DNA of 5,560 nucleotides from Gemmatimonadaceae bacterium (GTDB taxonomy: Bacteria > Gemmatimonadota > Gemmatimonadetes > Gemmatimonadales > Gemmatimonadaceae). This document shows positions 1 to 5,560 of this stretch, piece after piece. A program made the position numbers and the translations under genes. Under the pieces are notes generated by a model. It saw only the letters and a program-made list of their open reading frames with translations. It was not told the origin of the DNA and did no database searches. Positions within the stretch are counted from its first letter, which is position 1, and every line of letters begins with the position of its first letter. The stretch covers positions 1 to 5,560 of the forward strand of contig JABFXM010000564.1 of NCBI GenBank assembly GCA_013361745.1, written 5' to 3'.

Positions 1-1279
1 CGGCGCGCGCCGCGCGCAGGCGGGCGTGCACCTCCGCGGTCGCGCGCAGGTCCAGACCGCGCGTGGGTTGGTCGGCGACGACGAGCCGGGGACGGTCGTC
101 GAGCTCGCGGCCCAGCACGAGGCGCTGCTGATTCCCACCCGAGAGCGACGCGGCGCTCGCGCCCGGCCCCTCGGCGCGAACGTCGTAGCGTCCGATCAGA
201 TCCGCGGTGCGCGCCGACAGCTTGCGCCAATCGATCCACCCCCGGCGCGACCCGGCGTCGGCGAGCGCCACGTTTTCGGTGATCGTGAGATCGTCCGCGA
301 TCGCGTCGGCGTGCCGATCCTGCGGCACGTAGCCGATGCGCGAGGGAAGCACGACCTCGCCGCGGCCGGGGCGCTCGCGTCCCGCCAGGATGCGCAGCAG
401 CTCGCGCTCGCCATTTCCTTCCACGGCGGCGACACCGACGATCTCTCCGGCGCGCACGGTGAGCGTGGCGGCGACCAGGGATGCTGCGATCACCTCGCCG
501 CCGGTCACGACGCCCGGCGGGATCGCGTGCTCGAGATCGATCGCCGCCGCGCGATCCCCGAGCATCGCCGAGGCGAGCGATGCCTCGGTGGCGACGGCGG
601 TGCGCGTCGTCATCACATTGCGGCCGCGGCGGAGCACGGTTGCCTCGTCGGCGACGTCGAGCGCGTCACGCAGCTTGTGGGTGATCAGCACGACCGCACG
701 CTCGCCCGTGGCGAATCGGCGCGCCCACGCGAGCAGCGTCGCGGCGTCGGGCGGGGCGAGCGTCGCGGTTGGCTCGTCGAGAATGAGCAGGCGGACGTCA
801 CGGGCGAGAGCCTTGAGGATCTCGACGCGCTGTTGTGCGCTCACCGGCAGCGTGCCCACGACGGCTGTCTCGTCGATCGCGAGCCCGGTCGAGTCCGCGA
901 GCCGTCGAACTCGCGCCGCGGCCGCTCGTGGATCGTAGGGCCCCCTGCCACCCAACGCGACGTTCTCAGCGACCGTCATCGCGGGGATGAGGGAGAAGTG
1001 CTGCTGCACCATGCCGATCCCGGCGTCGAGCGCCCGACGAGGCGACGTGAAGTGCACGAAGGTGCCGCGCCAGAGCATGCGTCCCGCGTCGGCTCGCGTC
1101 AGGCCATAAGCGACCCGCATCAGGGTCGTCTTTCCCGCTCCGTTCTCGCCGAGCAGCGCGTGCACCGTACCGGGGCGAACCGTCAGCGAGGCGCCATCGA
1201 GGGCAACGGTCGCGCCGTATCGCTTGACGATGCCGTCGAGCGCGAGGAGAGGGTCGCCGTCGCGCGTCGGAGCCGTCAC
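1..1279 (-). CDS. ABC importer ATP-binding protein with two ABC domains (RbsA/YufO type, partner of a BMP receptor), 3' end beyond window
   Basis: I translated this frame by hand: 426 residues are visible and it stays open to base 1, so the C-terminus is missing (the family is usually about 500 residues). It should be the cytoplasmic ATPase that powers a nucleoside- or sugar-type ABC importer. Domain 1 has Walker A GENGAGKTT (44-52), Q-loop VQQHFSL (91-97), a degenerate signature LPVSAQQR (144-151), Walker B LLILDEP (164-170) and H-loop LITHK (198-202). Domain 2 has a Walker A-like loop without lysine (GVAAVEGNGE, 282-291), VPQDR (318-322), signature LSGGNQQR (379-386) and VADQPTRGLD (401-410). 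QPTRGLD is typical of YufO-type proteins that work with BMP receptors. The start is GTG, in a 4-nt GTGA overlap with the Nif3-like gene; the next methionine lies after Walker A, so no later start is sensible. The BMP receptor two genes upstream supports the role. The substrate is inferred only. Confidence 0.93.
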   Translation of the reverse strand, partial: MTAPTRDGDPLLALDGIVKRYGATVALDGASLTVRPGTVHALLGENGAGKTTLMRVAYGLTRADAGRMLWRGTFVHFTSPRRALDAGIGMVQQHFSLIPAMTVAENVALGGRGPYDPRAAAARVRRLADSTGLAIDETAVVGTLPVSAQQRVEILKALARDVRLLILDEPTATLAPPDAATLLAWARRFATGERAVVLITHKLRDALDVADEATVLRRGRNVMTTRTAVATEASLASAMLGDRAAAIDLEHAIPPGVVTGGEVIAASLVAATLTVRAGEIVGVAAVEGNGERELLRILAGRERPGRGEVVLPSRIGYVPQDRHADAIADDLTITENVALADAGSRRGWIDWRKLSARTADLIGRYDVRAEGPGASAASLSGGNQQRLVLGRELDDRPRLVVADQPTRGLDLRATAEVHARLRAARA

Positions 1280-2049
1280 AGGCCCGTCGGTGCTTCGATG
1301 AACCGCCAGGGAAGTCCGAACTCCCGCTCCAGCCAGCCGCCTAACGCCTGGACACCGAGCGTCTCCGTGGCGTAGTGGCCGGCGTAGATGACGGTGAGCC
1401 CGAGCTCCGGCGCATCCACGGCGGTCCAGTGCGGGCCCTCACCGACGATGAGCGTGTCCAGCCCCAGCGCGACCGCTTCGCGCAGCGTGTCGGCCGATGC
1501 ACCGGCGCCGGTGCAGATTCCCCATCGCCGAGTGATCGCCGAGGGATCGAACGCCGTGGCGATCGCCTGGCCGCCGTGCCGGCGCGCGAAGGCATCGGAA
1601 CGCGCGACCAGCTCGCGCGTCGGAATTGCGCTCTCGCCGCGGACCCCGATCTCGAGCGACTGGAAGCGCGCGAAGCGCCCGCCTGGCGTCAGGCCGAGCT
1701 CGCGCGCGAGCAGCACGTTGTTCCCGACCTCCGGATGGGCGTCGAGCGGCAGGTGTGAGGAATACACGGCGATGCCGCGCGAGAGGAGGCGATACAGGCG
1801 CTCGTAGAACGCGCCGCGGATCGGTTGGAGACCTCCCCACAGCAGCCCGTGGTGCACCACGAGCAGATTGGCGTCGGCTGCGAGCGCGCCGTCGATCGTC
1901 CGCTGCGAGCAGTCCACCGCCACGGCGACGCCGCGGATTTCGGCCCGGTTCTCGACCTGGATCCCGTTCACCGCCGGCGGATAGTCGGGGATCCGGGCGG
2001 TCTCCAGAAGCTCGTCGAGGCGTGCCGCGATCGTCTGCAGCGTCGCCAT
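1276..2049 (-). CDS. Nif3-like (YbgI/DUF34) dinuclear metal centre protein
   Basis: The 257-residue protein belongs to the Nif3/YbgI family, conserved proteins that hold two metal ions and are often named, on weak grounds, GTP cyclohydrolase 1 type 2. All the expected metal ligands are visible: H66-H67 in VVHHGLLW, D103 in SSHLPLDAHPEVGNN (97-111), and H225 and E229 in GHYATE (224-229). VNGIQVE (28-34) is the usual N-terminal motif. The length matches the short YbgI form; the PII-like insert of the longer (about 370-residue) members is absent. The ATG overlaps the stop of the BMP gene by one base (TGATG), and its own stop overlaps the GTG of the ATPase gene (GTGA), so translation of all three is probably coupled. 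No clear Shine-Dalgarno sequence is seen. The true reaction is unknown; family membership is certain, function is not. Its position inside a transporter operon is unusual. Confidence 0.93.
   Translation of the reverse strand: MATLQTIAARLDELLETARIPDYPPAVNGIQVENRAEIRGVAVAVDCSQRTIDGALAADANLLVVHHGLLWGGLQPIRGAFYERLYRLLSRGIAVYSSHLPLDAHPEVGNNVLLARELGLTPGGRFARFQSLEIGVRGESAIPTRELVARSDAFARRHGGQAIATAFDPSAITRRWGICTGAGASADTLREAVALGLDTLIVGEGPHWTAVDAPELGLTVIYAGHYATETLGVQALGGWLEREFGLPWRFIEAPTGL
1336..1347. repeat. GCCGCCTAACGC word, copy 1 (in the Nif3-like gene)
   Basis: This exact 12-mer recurs at 3024-3035, and its 9-base core GCCTAACGC also occurs at 3757-3765. On the coding strand it reads as GCG TTA GGC GGC (Ala-Leu-Gly-Gly) and uses the rare leucine codon TTA. 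Confidence 0.5.
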
Positions 2050-3074
2050 CAGGGCTTCGTCGCGCCCGTGGAGTCCGCCGACAGCGTTCCGGCGATCAGA
2101 CGCGCGCGGGCCGAATCGACGGCGGCGCGCACCCGGGCGGGCACGAGGGAGTCGAGGGCGGGGTTCGGGACGTAGCTCACGACCTGGCTCGCGGTACCGA
2201 GATGGATCACGCGCGGCACGAAGCGCTTCTCCTTCACCTCCCGCGCCACCGTGAGAAAGGCGTGCGGCAGGTCGATGACGACACTGCCGATCACGACATC
2301 CGGCGCGACCCCATTCTGGTTCGAGTTGGAGCCGAACACGTAGACGCCCTTGCGCTCGCGCGCTGCCTGGAAGAGTCCGAGCCCCGCCGCATCGGCGTTC
2401 TGGAATATGAAGTCGGCACCCTGCGAGATCTGCGCGAGCGCCTGCTCCTTCCCGGCGGCGGCGTCGTCCCAGTTCCCGATGAAGGAGGAGAGGACGCGCA
2501 CCTTCGGGTTCACCGACCGGGCGCCCCGCTCGAAGGCGGCGAAGCTGCTCTTCACCGGGGGCAGCTCGGTTCCTCCGAGCACGGCGATGATGCCGGTCCG
2601 GGTCAGCGAGCCGGCGACGATGCCTGCGAGATACGACGGGTCCTCGAAGGCGAAGACCATTCCCGCGACATTCGGTGAACTGGCGCGATCACCGGATGTC
2701 GCGACGTAAACCGTCTTCGGAAACTCCGGTCCGACCCGCAGCGCCGCGTCCTGAAACTCGAATCCGTGCCCGAAGACGAGATCGTACCCCTGCGCACCGT
2801 ACTGCCGGAAGTTTTCCTCGAACTCCGCCGGCGTCTTCGTCTGGATGTGGCTGACCGACGCGTCGAGGCTGTCGCGAATCCGGAGCAGTCCATCATAGGC
2901 GCCGCCGTTCCAGGAATGGTCCGAGATCGGGCCGGGAGTGAGCAGCGCGACTCTGAACCCTGGCGCCTTCGCCGGCTCGCGGGCGCTGCACCCGATCAGC
3001 GCGGCGAGTGCGATGGCGGCGACGCCGCCTAACGCGCGCCGACGGACTGCCGGCTCGATCGTGCGTCTGTGCAT
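2049..3074 (-). CDS. BMP family (PnrA/Med-like) substrate-binding lipoprotein of an ABC importer
   Basis: The 341-residue protein is a periplasmic-binding-type receptor of the BMP family, whose studied members (for example PnrA of Treponema and the YufN-type proteins) bind nucleosides. It begins with a lipoprotein signal: basic RRR (11-13), a hydrophobic stretch (14-28) and lipobox LIGC with lipidation at C29. Family-like segments follow in order: SDHSWNGGAYDGL, GHGFEFQDAALRVG, AGMVFAFEDPSYLAG, GGTELPPVKSSF, GADFIFQNADAAGLGLFQAA and YVFGSNSNQN. The frame extends upstream to a GTG at 3143, but that GTG lies inside a large palindrome and the extra 23 residues would spoil the signal peptide, so I chose ATG at 3074. 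A Shine-Dalgarno sequence is not obvious before this ATG. The gene is first in a coupled run with the Nif3-like protein and the ATPase. Nucleoside binding is inferred from the family; the ligand is not proved. Confidence 0.92.
   Translation of the reverse strand: MHRRTIEPAVRRRALGGVAAIALAALIGCSAREPAKAPGFRVALLTPGPISDHSWNGGAYDGLLRIRDSLDASVSHIQTKTPAEFEENFRQYGAQGYDLVFGHGFEFQDAALRVGPEFPKTVYVATSGDRASSPNVAGMVFAFEDPSYLAGIVAGSLTRTGIIAVLGGTELPPVKSSFAAFERGARSVNPKVRVLSSFIGNWDDAAAGKEQALAQISQGADFIFQNADAAGLGLFQAARERKGVYVFGSNSNQNGVAPDVVIGSVVIDLPHAFLTVAREVKEKRFVPRVIHLGTASQVVSYVPNPALDSLVPARVRAAVDSARARLIAGTLSADSTGATKP
3024..3035. repeat. GCCGCCTAACGC word, copy 2 (in the BMP signal peptide)
   Basis: Identical to bases 1336-1347 and in the same orientation. 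It again encodes Ala-Leu-Gly-Gly through a TTA codon, here in the signal peptide of the BMP lipoprotein, which is unrelated to the Nif3-like protein. Confidence 0.5.
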
Positions 3075-3182
3075 TGCTGTGGAGAACCGGGGGTACGGCA
3101 ACGTGACCAGAGGTGCATGCGGTTGCCAGGCAACGACATGCACCTCTGTGGAAACATGCGGGGGACGAGCTACGCCGGCAAC
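3075..3182 (-). promoter_or_regulatory. 108-bp non-coding gap, likely promoter/control region of the BMP-Nif3-ATPase unit
   Basis: This is the only gap longer than a few bases in the window, which suggests that a separate transcription unit begins at the BMP gene. I could not identify convincing -35 and -10 boxes. The gap holds the palindrome at 3108-3148, GGCAAC at 3097-3102, 3129-3134 and 3177-3182, the inverted GTTGCC at 3122-3127, and two CTGTGGA words (3077-3083 and 3146-3152). Assigning it as a control region is inference from position and repeat content. Confidence 0.45.
3108..3148. repeat. Nested palindrome in the bactofilin-BMP intergenic gap (possible operator or mRNA hairpin)
   Basis: A 12-bp outer arm CAGAGGTGCATG (3108-3119) pairs perfectly with CATGCACCTCTG (3137-3148). 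Inside it, after a 2x2 mismatch, GTTGCC (3122-3127) pairs with GGCAAC (3129-3134) around a single A at 3128. The element is symmetric and could fold on either strand. No T-run follows it in either direction, so a standard intrinsic terminator is unlikely. It starts 34 bases after the bactofilin stop and lies just upstream of the BMP start, which suits an operator, attenuator or mRNA-stabilising hairpin. Its function is not known. Confidence 0.8.
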
Positions 3183-3608
3183 CTACTTCGCGACGACGAG
3201 CGCCGGCTCAGCCGACCCGATGGAGCGCGTCGCATGCCGGCCTTCCTCCATGCGCACGCTTCCATTGATCTTCCCGCCCTCGGCGATCACGATCGTGCGC
3301 GTATGGATGTCGCCCTGGATCGCGGCGGTTGCCTGGACCTCCACGCGCTCGGTGCCGTTGATGGTTCCCTCGACCGTGCCACCGATGACCGCTTCGCGCG
3401 TCTCGATGTCGCCGCGCACGACGCCCTGTCGGCCGACGAGGACCTGCCGCGCGCTGCGGACCGCGCCCTCGACGCGGCCCTCGACCTTCACCACGCCGGT
3501 GCTGTCGATGTCACCAGTGACCGTCATGCCGGCCGCGATGATGGAGAGCGCGCCTTCACCGACTGGGCCGCCCTTGGTGTCCTGCTTCTCTTCCTTGAAG
3601 ATCGCCAT
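3183..3608 (-). CDS. Bactofilin (polymer-forming cytoskeletal protein)
   Basis: The 141-residue protein is a bactofilin, a small protein that polymerises without nucleotide into filaments along the inner face of the membrane and recruits cell-wall or segregation proteins. A short N-terminal tail beginning MAIFKEE is followed by a core (about residues 20-119) made of short beta-helix turns rich in G-x-V/I-x-G: VTGDI, VEGRVEG, VRGDI, IGGTVEGTING, IQGDI and INGSV. A flexible tail of about 20 residues ends the protein. I chose ATG at 3608, preceded by GAGG (3620-3623) at 11 nt. A GTG at 3617 would add three residues and overlap the peptidase stop as GTGA, but its spacing to GAGG is only 2 nt. Placement directly after an M23 peptidase gene is a recurrent bactofilin context, seen in curved or stalked bacteria where the pair controls shape. 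Confidence 0.93.
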   Translation of the reverse strand: MAIFKEEKQDTKGGPVGEGALSIIAAGMTVTGDIDSTGVVKVEGRVEGAVRSARQVLVGRQGVVRGDIETREAVIGGTVEGTINGTERVEVQATAAIQGDIHTRTIVIAEGGKINGSVRMEEGRHATRSIGSAEPALVVAK

Positions 3609-3613
3609 GTTCG

Positions 3614-4396
3614 TCACTGCCTCGTCTGCTGGATGAGCGTCATCGGATCGACCGCGGTTCCGCTTTTCCGCAGCTCGAAATGGAGATGCGGAGCGGTCGA
3701 TCGTCCCGTGTTTCCGGAGAGCCCGATGACGGCGCCAAGCGGGACGCGGTCGCCCTGCCTAACGCGGATCTCGCTGAGATGTCCGTAGAGCGACTCGTAG
3801 CCCTGCGGGTGCGCCATCCGGATCATCTTGCCGTACTCGGGGGTCTCGCCGACTTCGACGACCATCCCACCTCCGGCGGCACGAACTTCGGTTCCTTCCG
3901 GTACCGCGATGTCGAGTCCGGGGTGCACCGCCCCATACTCCTGTCCGCTGCCGACACCGCGCGTAACGAAGCCCTTGGCGTCGAGCGGGTACCGCGTCGG
4001 GAGGGTCATCTCGACCGTGTCTTTCTGGACGGCCCTCGTCGCGGGGGCGGCGCCGAGCATCGTCTGCACCTGCTCGTAGCGCTTCTGGAGCTCGCTGAGC
4101 GTCACCTCGAGGGTGTCCAGACGGTGTGCGTCACGCTCCATGGTGGCGAGGCGATTCGTGAGGATCGGCACCCGGGCAGCCTGGATCGCGAAGAAGGCGA
4201 AGATCAGAGCGAGCGCGGTTCCGAGTACGAGCCCGGTCCGTGAGAGGATGAATCGCAGCAGTCGTACGCGACGGGGGCTCAGCACGATGGTCCGGTTCGC
4301 GAGTCCTCCCTCGCGCTGGACCTGGATGATCATCGACCCGGCGTGCGGCGTATAGATGTTTCCGTATCCCTGCTTCTGCTTCTTCGGGTCGGGCAT
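3614..4396 (-). CDS. Membrane-anchored M23 (LytM) family metallopeptidase
   Basis: The 260-residue protein is predicted to cut peptidoglycan peptide cross-links outside the inner membrane. About 50 basic, polar residues at the N-terminus should be cytoplasmic. One transmembrane segment follows (about 54-74), then a coiled coil (about 78-112) and a C-terminal LytM domain (about 140-255). All active-site residues are present: zinc ligands H158 and D162 in HPGLD, and H239 in HLHFEL (237-242), with H206 in YGHLS and H237 as the further catalytic histidines. The enzyme should therefore be active rather than a degenerate LytM activator. The ATG is 9 nt after the parB stop and has GAGG at 4401-4404. 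The next gene is a bactofilin; in other bacteria the cytoplasmic tail of such peptidases binds the bactofilin filament, so a similar pairing is inferred here. Confidence 0.94.
   Translation of the reverse strand: MPDPKKQKQGYGNIYTPHAGSMIIQVQREGGLANRTIVLSPRRVRLLRFILSRTGLVLGTALALIFAFFAIQAARVPILTNRLATMERDAHRLDTLEVTLSELQKRYEQVQTMLGAAPATRAVQKDTVEMTLPTRYPLDAKGFVTRGVGSGQEYGAVHPGLDIAVPEGTEVRAAGGGMVVEVGETPEYGKMIRMAHPQGYESLYGHLSEIRVRQGDRVPLGAVIGLSGNTGRSTAPHLHFELRKSGTAVDPMTLIQQTRQ
3757..3765. repeat. GCCTAACGC word, copy 3 (in the M23 gene)
   Basis: The 9-base core shared with 1339-1347 and 3027-3035, in the same orientation but read in a different codon frame (Val-Arg-Gln region of the peptidase). Recurrence in another frame suggests a DNA-level preference rather than a shared protein motif. 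Confidence 0.4.
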
Positions 4397-4400
4397 GGAA

Positions 4401-4404
4401 CCTC
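4401..4404 (-). promoter_or_regulatory. Ribosome binding site of the M23 peptidase gene
   Basis: GAGG on the minus strand lies between the parB stop (4406-4408) and the peptidase ATG (4394-4396), with a 4-nt spacer. It supports that start codon and direct coupling of the two genes. Confidence 0.55.
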
Positions 4405-4405
4405 G

Positions 4406-5323
4406 TCAGAGCGCGTCGCGATGGGTGCCGAGCAAGAGATCGAGCACCCGCTCCAGGTCGTCCGCGGAGTAGAAGGGGATGCGAAGCTCGCCCTTCTCCT
4501 TGCCGGCGACCGCGACGTGCACGTCCGTCTGCAGTCGCTTCCGGAGCTGGTCTTCAATACGACGCACTTCTGGCGGCCGCGTATCAACACCGCTCCTTTC
4601 CGGACGCGGCGACTTTCCTCGTCCGCCCTCCTTCGCCAAGCGCTCGGCGTCCCGGACGGTGAGCCCTCGAGCGACAATCTCGTTCGCGGCGGCGGTGATC
4701 TCACGTTCGTTCGGCAGCCCGAGGAGCGCGCGAGCATGTCCGAGCGTGAGCTGTCCCTCCGCGACCATCCGGCGGACTGAGGCTGGTAACCCCAATATCC
4801 GCAATATGTTAGCTACGGTCGATCGCTCCTTCCCGACGATGTCGGCGACCTGCTGCTGGGTCATTCCGAACTCGTCGACCAGTCGCTGGTACCCCTCGGC
4901 TTCCTCGAGCGGATTGAGGTCGGCGCGCTGAAGGTTCTCGACGAGCGCCAAGGTGAGCGCGGTCCGATCGTCGATGTCCTTCACGACGGCGGGGATCTTC
5001 TCCCACCCCAGGGCCGTCGCGGCGCGGAGTCGGCGCTCGCCCGCGATCAGTTCGTATCGATCGGTGCCGATCGGCCGGACGGTGATCGGTTGCAGCAGAC
5101 CGGTGGCCTTGATGCTCGCCTGGAGCTCGCTCAACTCCTCGGGCTTGAACTCGCGGCGCGGCTGATAGCGATTGGGACGGATCGCATTCAGGGGGAGCTC
5201 CCGGTAGGGGAGCTGTCCGCCGGGGGCGGCGCTCGGCGGCTGCGGAGCGGGAATCGTGGGCGCGGCATTGATCAGCGCCTCGAGACCTCGCCCCAGTCGG
5301 CGTTGCGGCTTCTCGCTGCTCAT
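4406..5323 (-). CDS. parB: Chromosome partitioning protein ParB (Spo0J)
   Basis: The 305-residue protein is a chromosomal ParB, the CTP-dependent clamp that loads at parS sites, spreads along DNA and is moved by ParA. The N-terminal RRLGRGLEALI (8-18) is the ParA-stimulating motif. The ParB/Srx CTPase domain includes NRYQPR (51-56), GLLQPITVRP (75-84), GERRLRA (95-101) and ENLQR (129-133). The helix-turn-helix that reads parS is at about 154-177 (MTQQQVADIVGKERSTV). A charged linker (about 232-250) leads to the C-terminal dimerisation domain (about 252-302). Length and domain order are normal. The ATG overlaps the parA stop (ATGA). A cluster of rare codons (4784-4822) lies at the end of the HTH. 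No good parS match (TGTTNCACGTGAAACA type) was found in the window by eye. Confidence 0.97.
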   Translation of the reverse strand: MSSEKPQRRLGRGLEALINAAPTIPAPQPPSAAPGGQLPYRELPLNAIRPNRYQPRREFKPEELSELQASIKATGLLQPITVRPIGTDRYELIAGERRLRAATALGWEKIPAVVKDIDDRTALTLALVENLQRADLNPLEEAEGYQRLVDEFGMTQQQVADIVGKERSTVANILRILGLPASVRRMVAEGQLTLGHARALLGLPNEREITAAANEIVARGLTVRDAERLAKEGGRGKSPRPERSGVDTRPPEVRRIEDQLRKRLQTDVHVAVAGKEKGELRIPFYSADDLERVLDLLLGTHRDAL

Positions 5324-5560
5324 GCGCCCGCCCCCGGCGTATCGGCTGCGCTTCGATTCTGCGCGGCGACCGCGGTCTCACGGTTGTAGGCGGGGGTCCG
5401 CTGGCCATACCGCTCGATCAACTCTCGAGCGACGTTCATGTAGGCCTGCGCCCCGACGGACGAGACGTCGTAGAGAATGATCGGCTTGCCGAAGCTCGGC
5501 GCTTCGGCGAGTCGGATGTTCCGCGGGATTACCGTCTGAAAGACCTTGGGACCGAAGTAC
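5320..5560 (-). CDS. parA: Chromosome partitioning ATPase ParA (Soj), C-terminal end only
   Basis: The visible 79 residues are the C-terminal end of a ParA/Soj ATPase; the nucleotide-binding part lies beyond the right edge. Recognition rests on the segment VFQTVIPRNIRLAEAPSFG followed by KPIILYDVSSVGAQAYMNVA, the highly conserved end of chromosomal ParA proteins. After this conserved block comes a tail of about 25 polar residues, longer than in compact Soj proteins. The TGA stop (5320-5322) overlaps the parB ATG as ATGA, the standard parA-parB coupling. ParA binds DNA as an ATP dimer and is released by the N-terminus of ParB, which moves newly copied origins apart. Confidence 0.95.
   Translation of the reverse strand, partial: YFGPKVFQTVIPRNIRLAEAPSFGKPIILYDVSSVGAQAYMNVARELIERYGQRTPAYNRETAVAAQNRSAADTPGAGA

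Noticed and set aside
1336..1347. Integron attC-like core site
   Set aside because: Only a lone GCCTAAC word is present. There is no matching partner core, no imperfect palindrome around it and no gene cassette, and it lies inside a coding region.
26..1375. Long 449-codon plus-strand open frame
   Set aside because: It lies antisense to the ABC ATPase, whose motifs are clear on the other strand. Its translation is Arg/Gly/Ala-rich with no recognisable domain, as expected from high-GC shadow coding.
1626..2678. 350-codon plus-strand open frame
   Set aside because: It is antisense to the Nif3-like and BMP genes, both well recognised, with low-complexity Arg-rich content.
3075..3143. N-terminal extension of the BMP protein from GTG at 3143
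   Set aside because: It would put 23 extra residues before a normal lipoprotein signal peptide, and its start codon lies inside the palindrome arm.
3108..3148. Intrinsic transcription terminator
   Set aside because: The stem is strong, but no T-tract follows on either strand and the hairpin has a nested operator-like symmetry.
2938..3788. Overlapping plus-strand frames across the intergenic gap, bactofilin and M23 genes
   Set aside because: They cross the palindromic gap and oppose two clear genes. They show no motifs and look like shadow frames.
4514..4525. Perfect 12-bp palindrome GACGTGCACGTC inside parB, considered as a parS site
   Set aside because: It does not match the TGTTNCACGTGAAACA pattern, and it encodes Asp-Val-His-Val in the normal reading frame. 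Chance is likely in GC-rich code.

Overview
The window is GC-rich DNA from a bacterial chromosome, densely packed with genes that all lie on the minus strand. Transcription therefore runs from base 5560 towards base 1. I recognise seven genes, two of them cut by the window edges. GC richness, a lipoprotein solute receptor and the order parA-parB-M23 peptidase-bactofilin would fit a Gemmatimonadota-type bacterium. That placement is an inference from gene order and composition, not something proved here. No rRNA, tRNA, CRISPR array, transposase or integrase is visible.

Right part (about 3183-5560): a chromosome-segregation and cell-shape block. It holds the C-terminal end of a ParA/Soj ATPase, a complete ParB/Spo0J CTPase, a membrane-anchored M23 (LytM) peptidase and a bactofilin. 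Spacing is tight: an ATGA overlap for parA/parB, 9 nt for parB/M23, and 5 nt or a GTGA overlap for M23/bactofilin. These four are very probably co-transcribed. They link DNA partitioning, local peptidoglycan cutting and a cytoskeletal scaffold.

Middle (3075-3182): a 108-bp non-coding gap, the only real break in the run. It contains an elaborate nested palindrome (3108-3148) and several copies of GTTGCC/GGCAAC. It has no T-tract, so it looks more like an operator or mRNA structure at a transcription-unit boundary than a classical terminator.

Left part (1-3074): a transport block. It comprises a BMP-family (PnrA/Med-like) substrate-binding lipoprotein, a Nif3/YbgI-type dinuclear-metal protein, and a double-ABC-domain ATPase of the RbsA/YufO type that runs off the left edge. 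Junctions are TGATG and GTGA, indicating translational coupling. The receptor and ATPase are the usual parts of a nucleoside-type ABC importer. Its permeases would be expected just beyond base 1. The Nif3-like protein inserted between receptor and ATPase is the oddest part of the layout.

I find no clear evidence of a wholly new system. The points worth checking are the palindromic gap, the Nif3 insertion into the importer operon, concerted decay of one ATP site in the ATPase, the parAB-peptidase-bactofilin coupling and a recurrent GCCTAACGC word. Apart from these genes there is no gene-free stretch longer than 300 bases. The long plus-strand reading frames are antisense shadows created by high GC.
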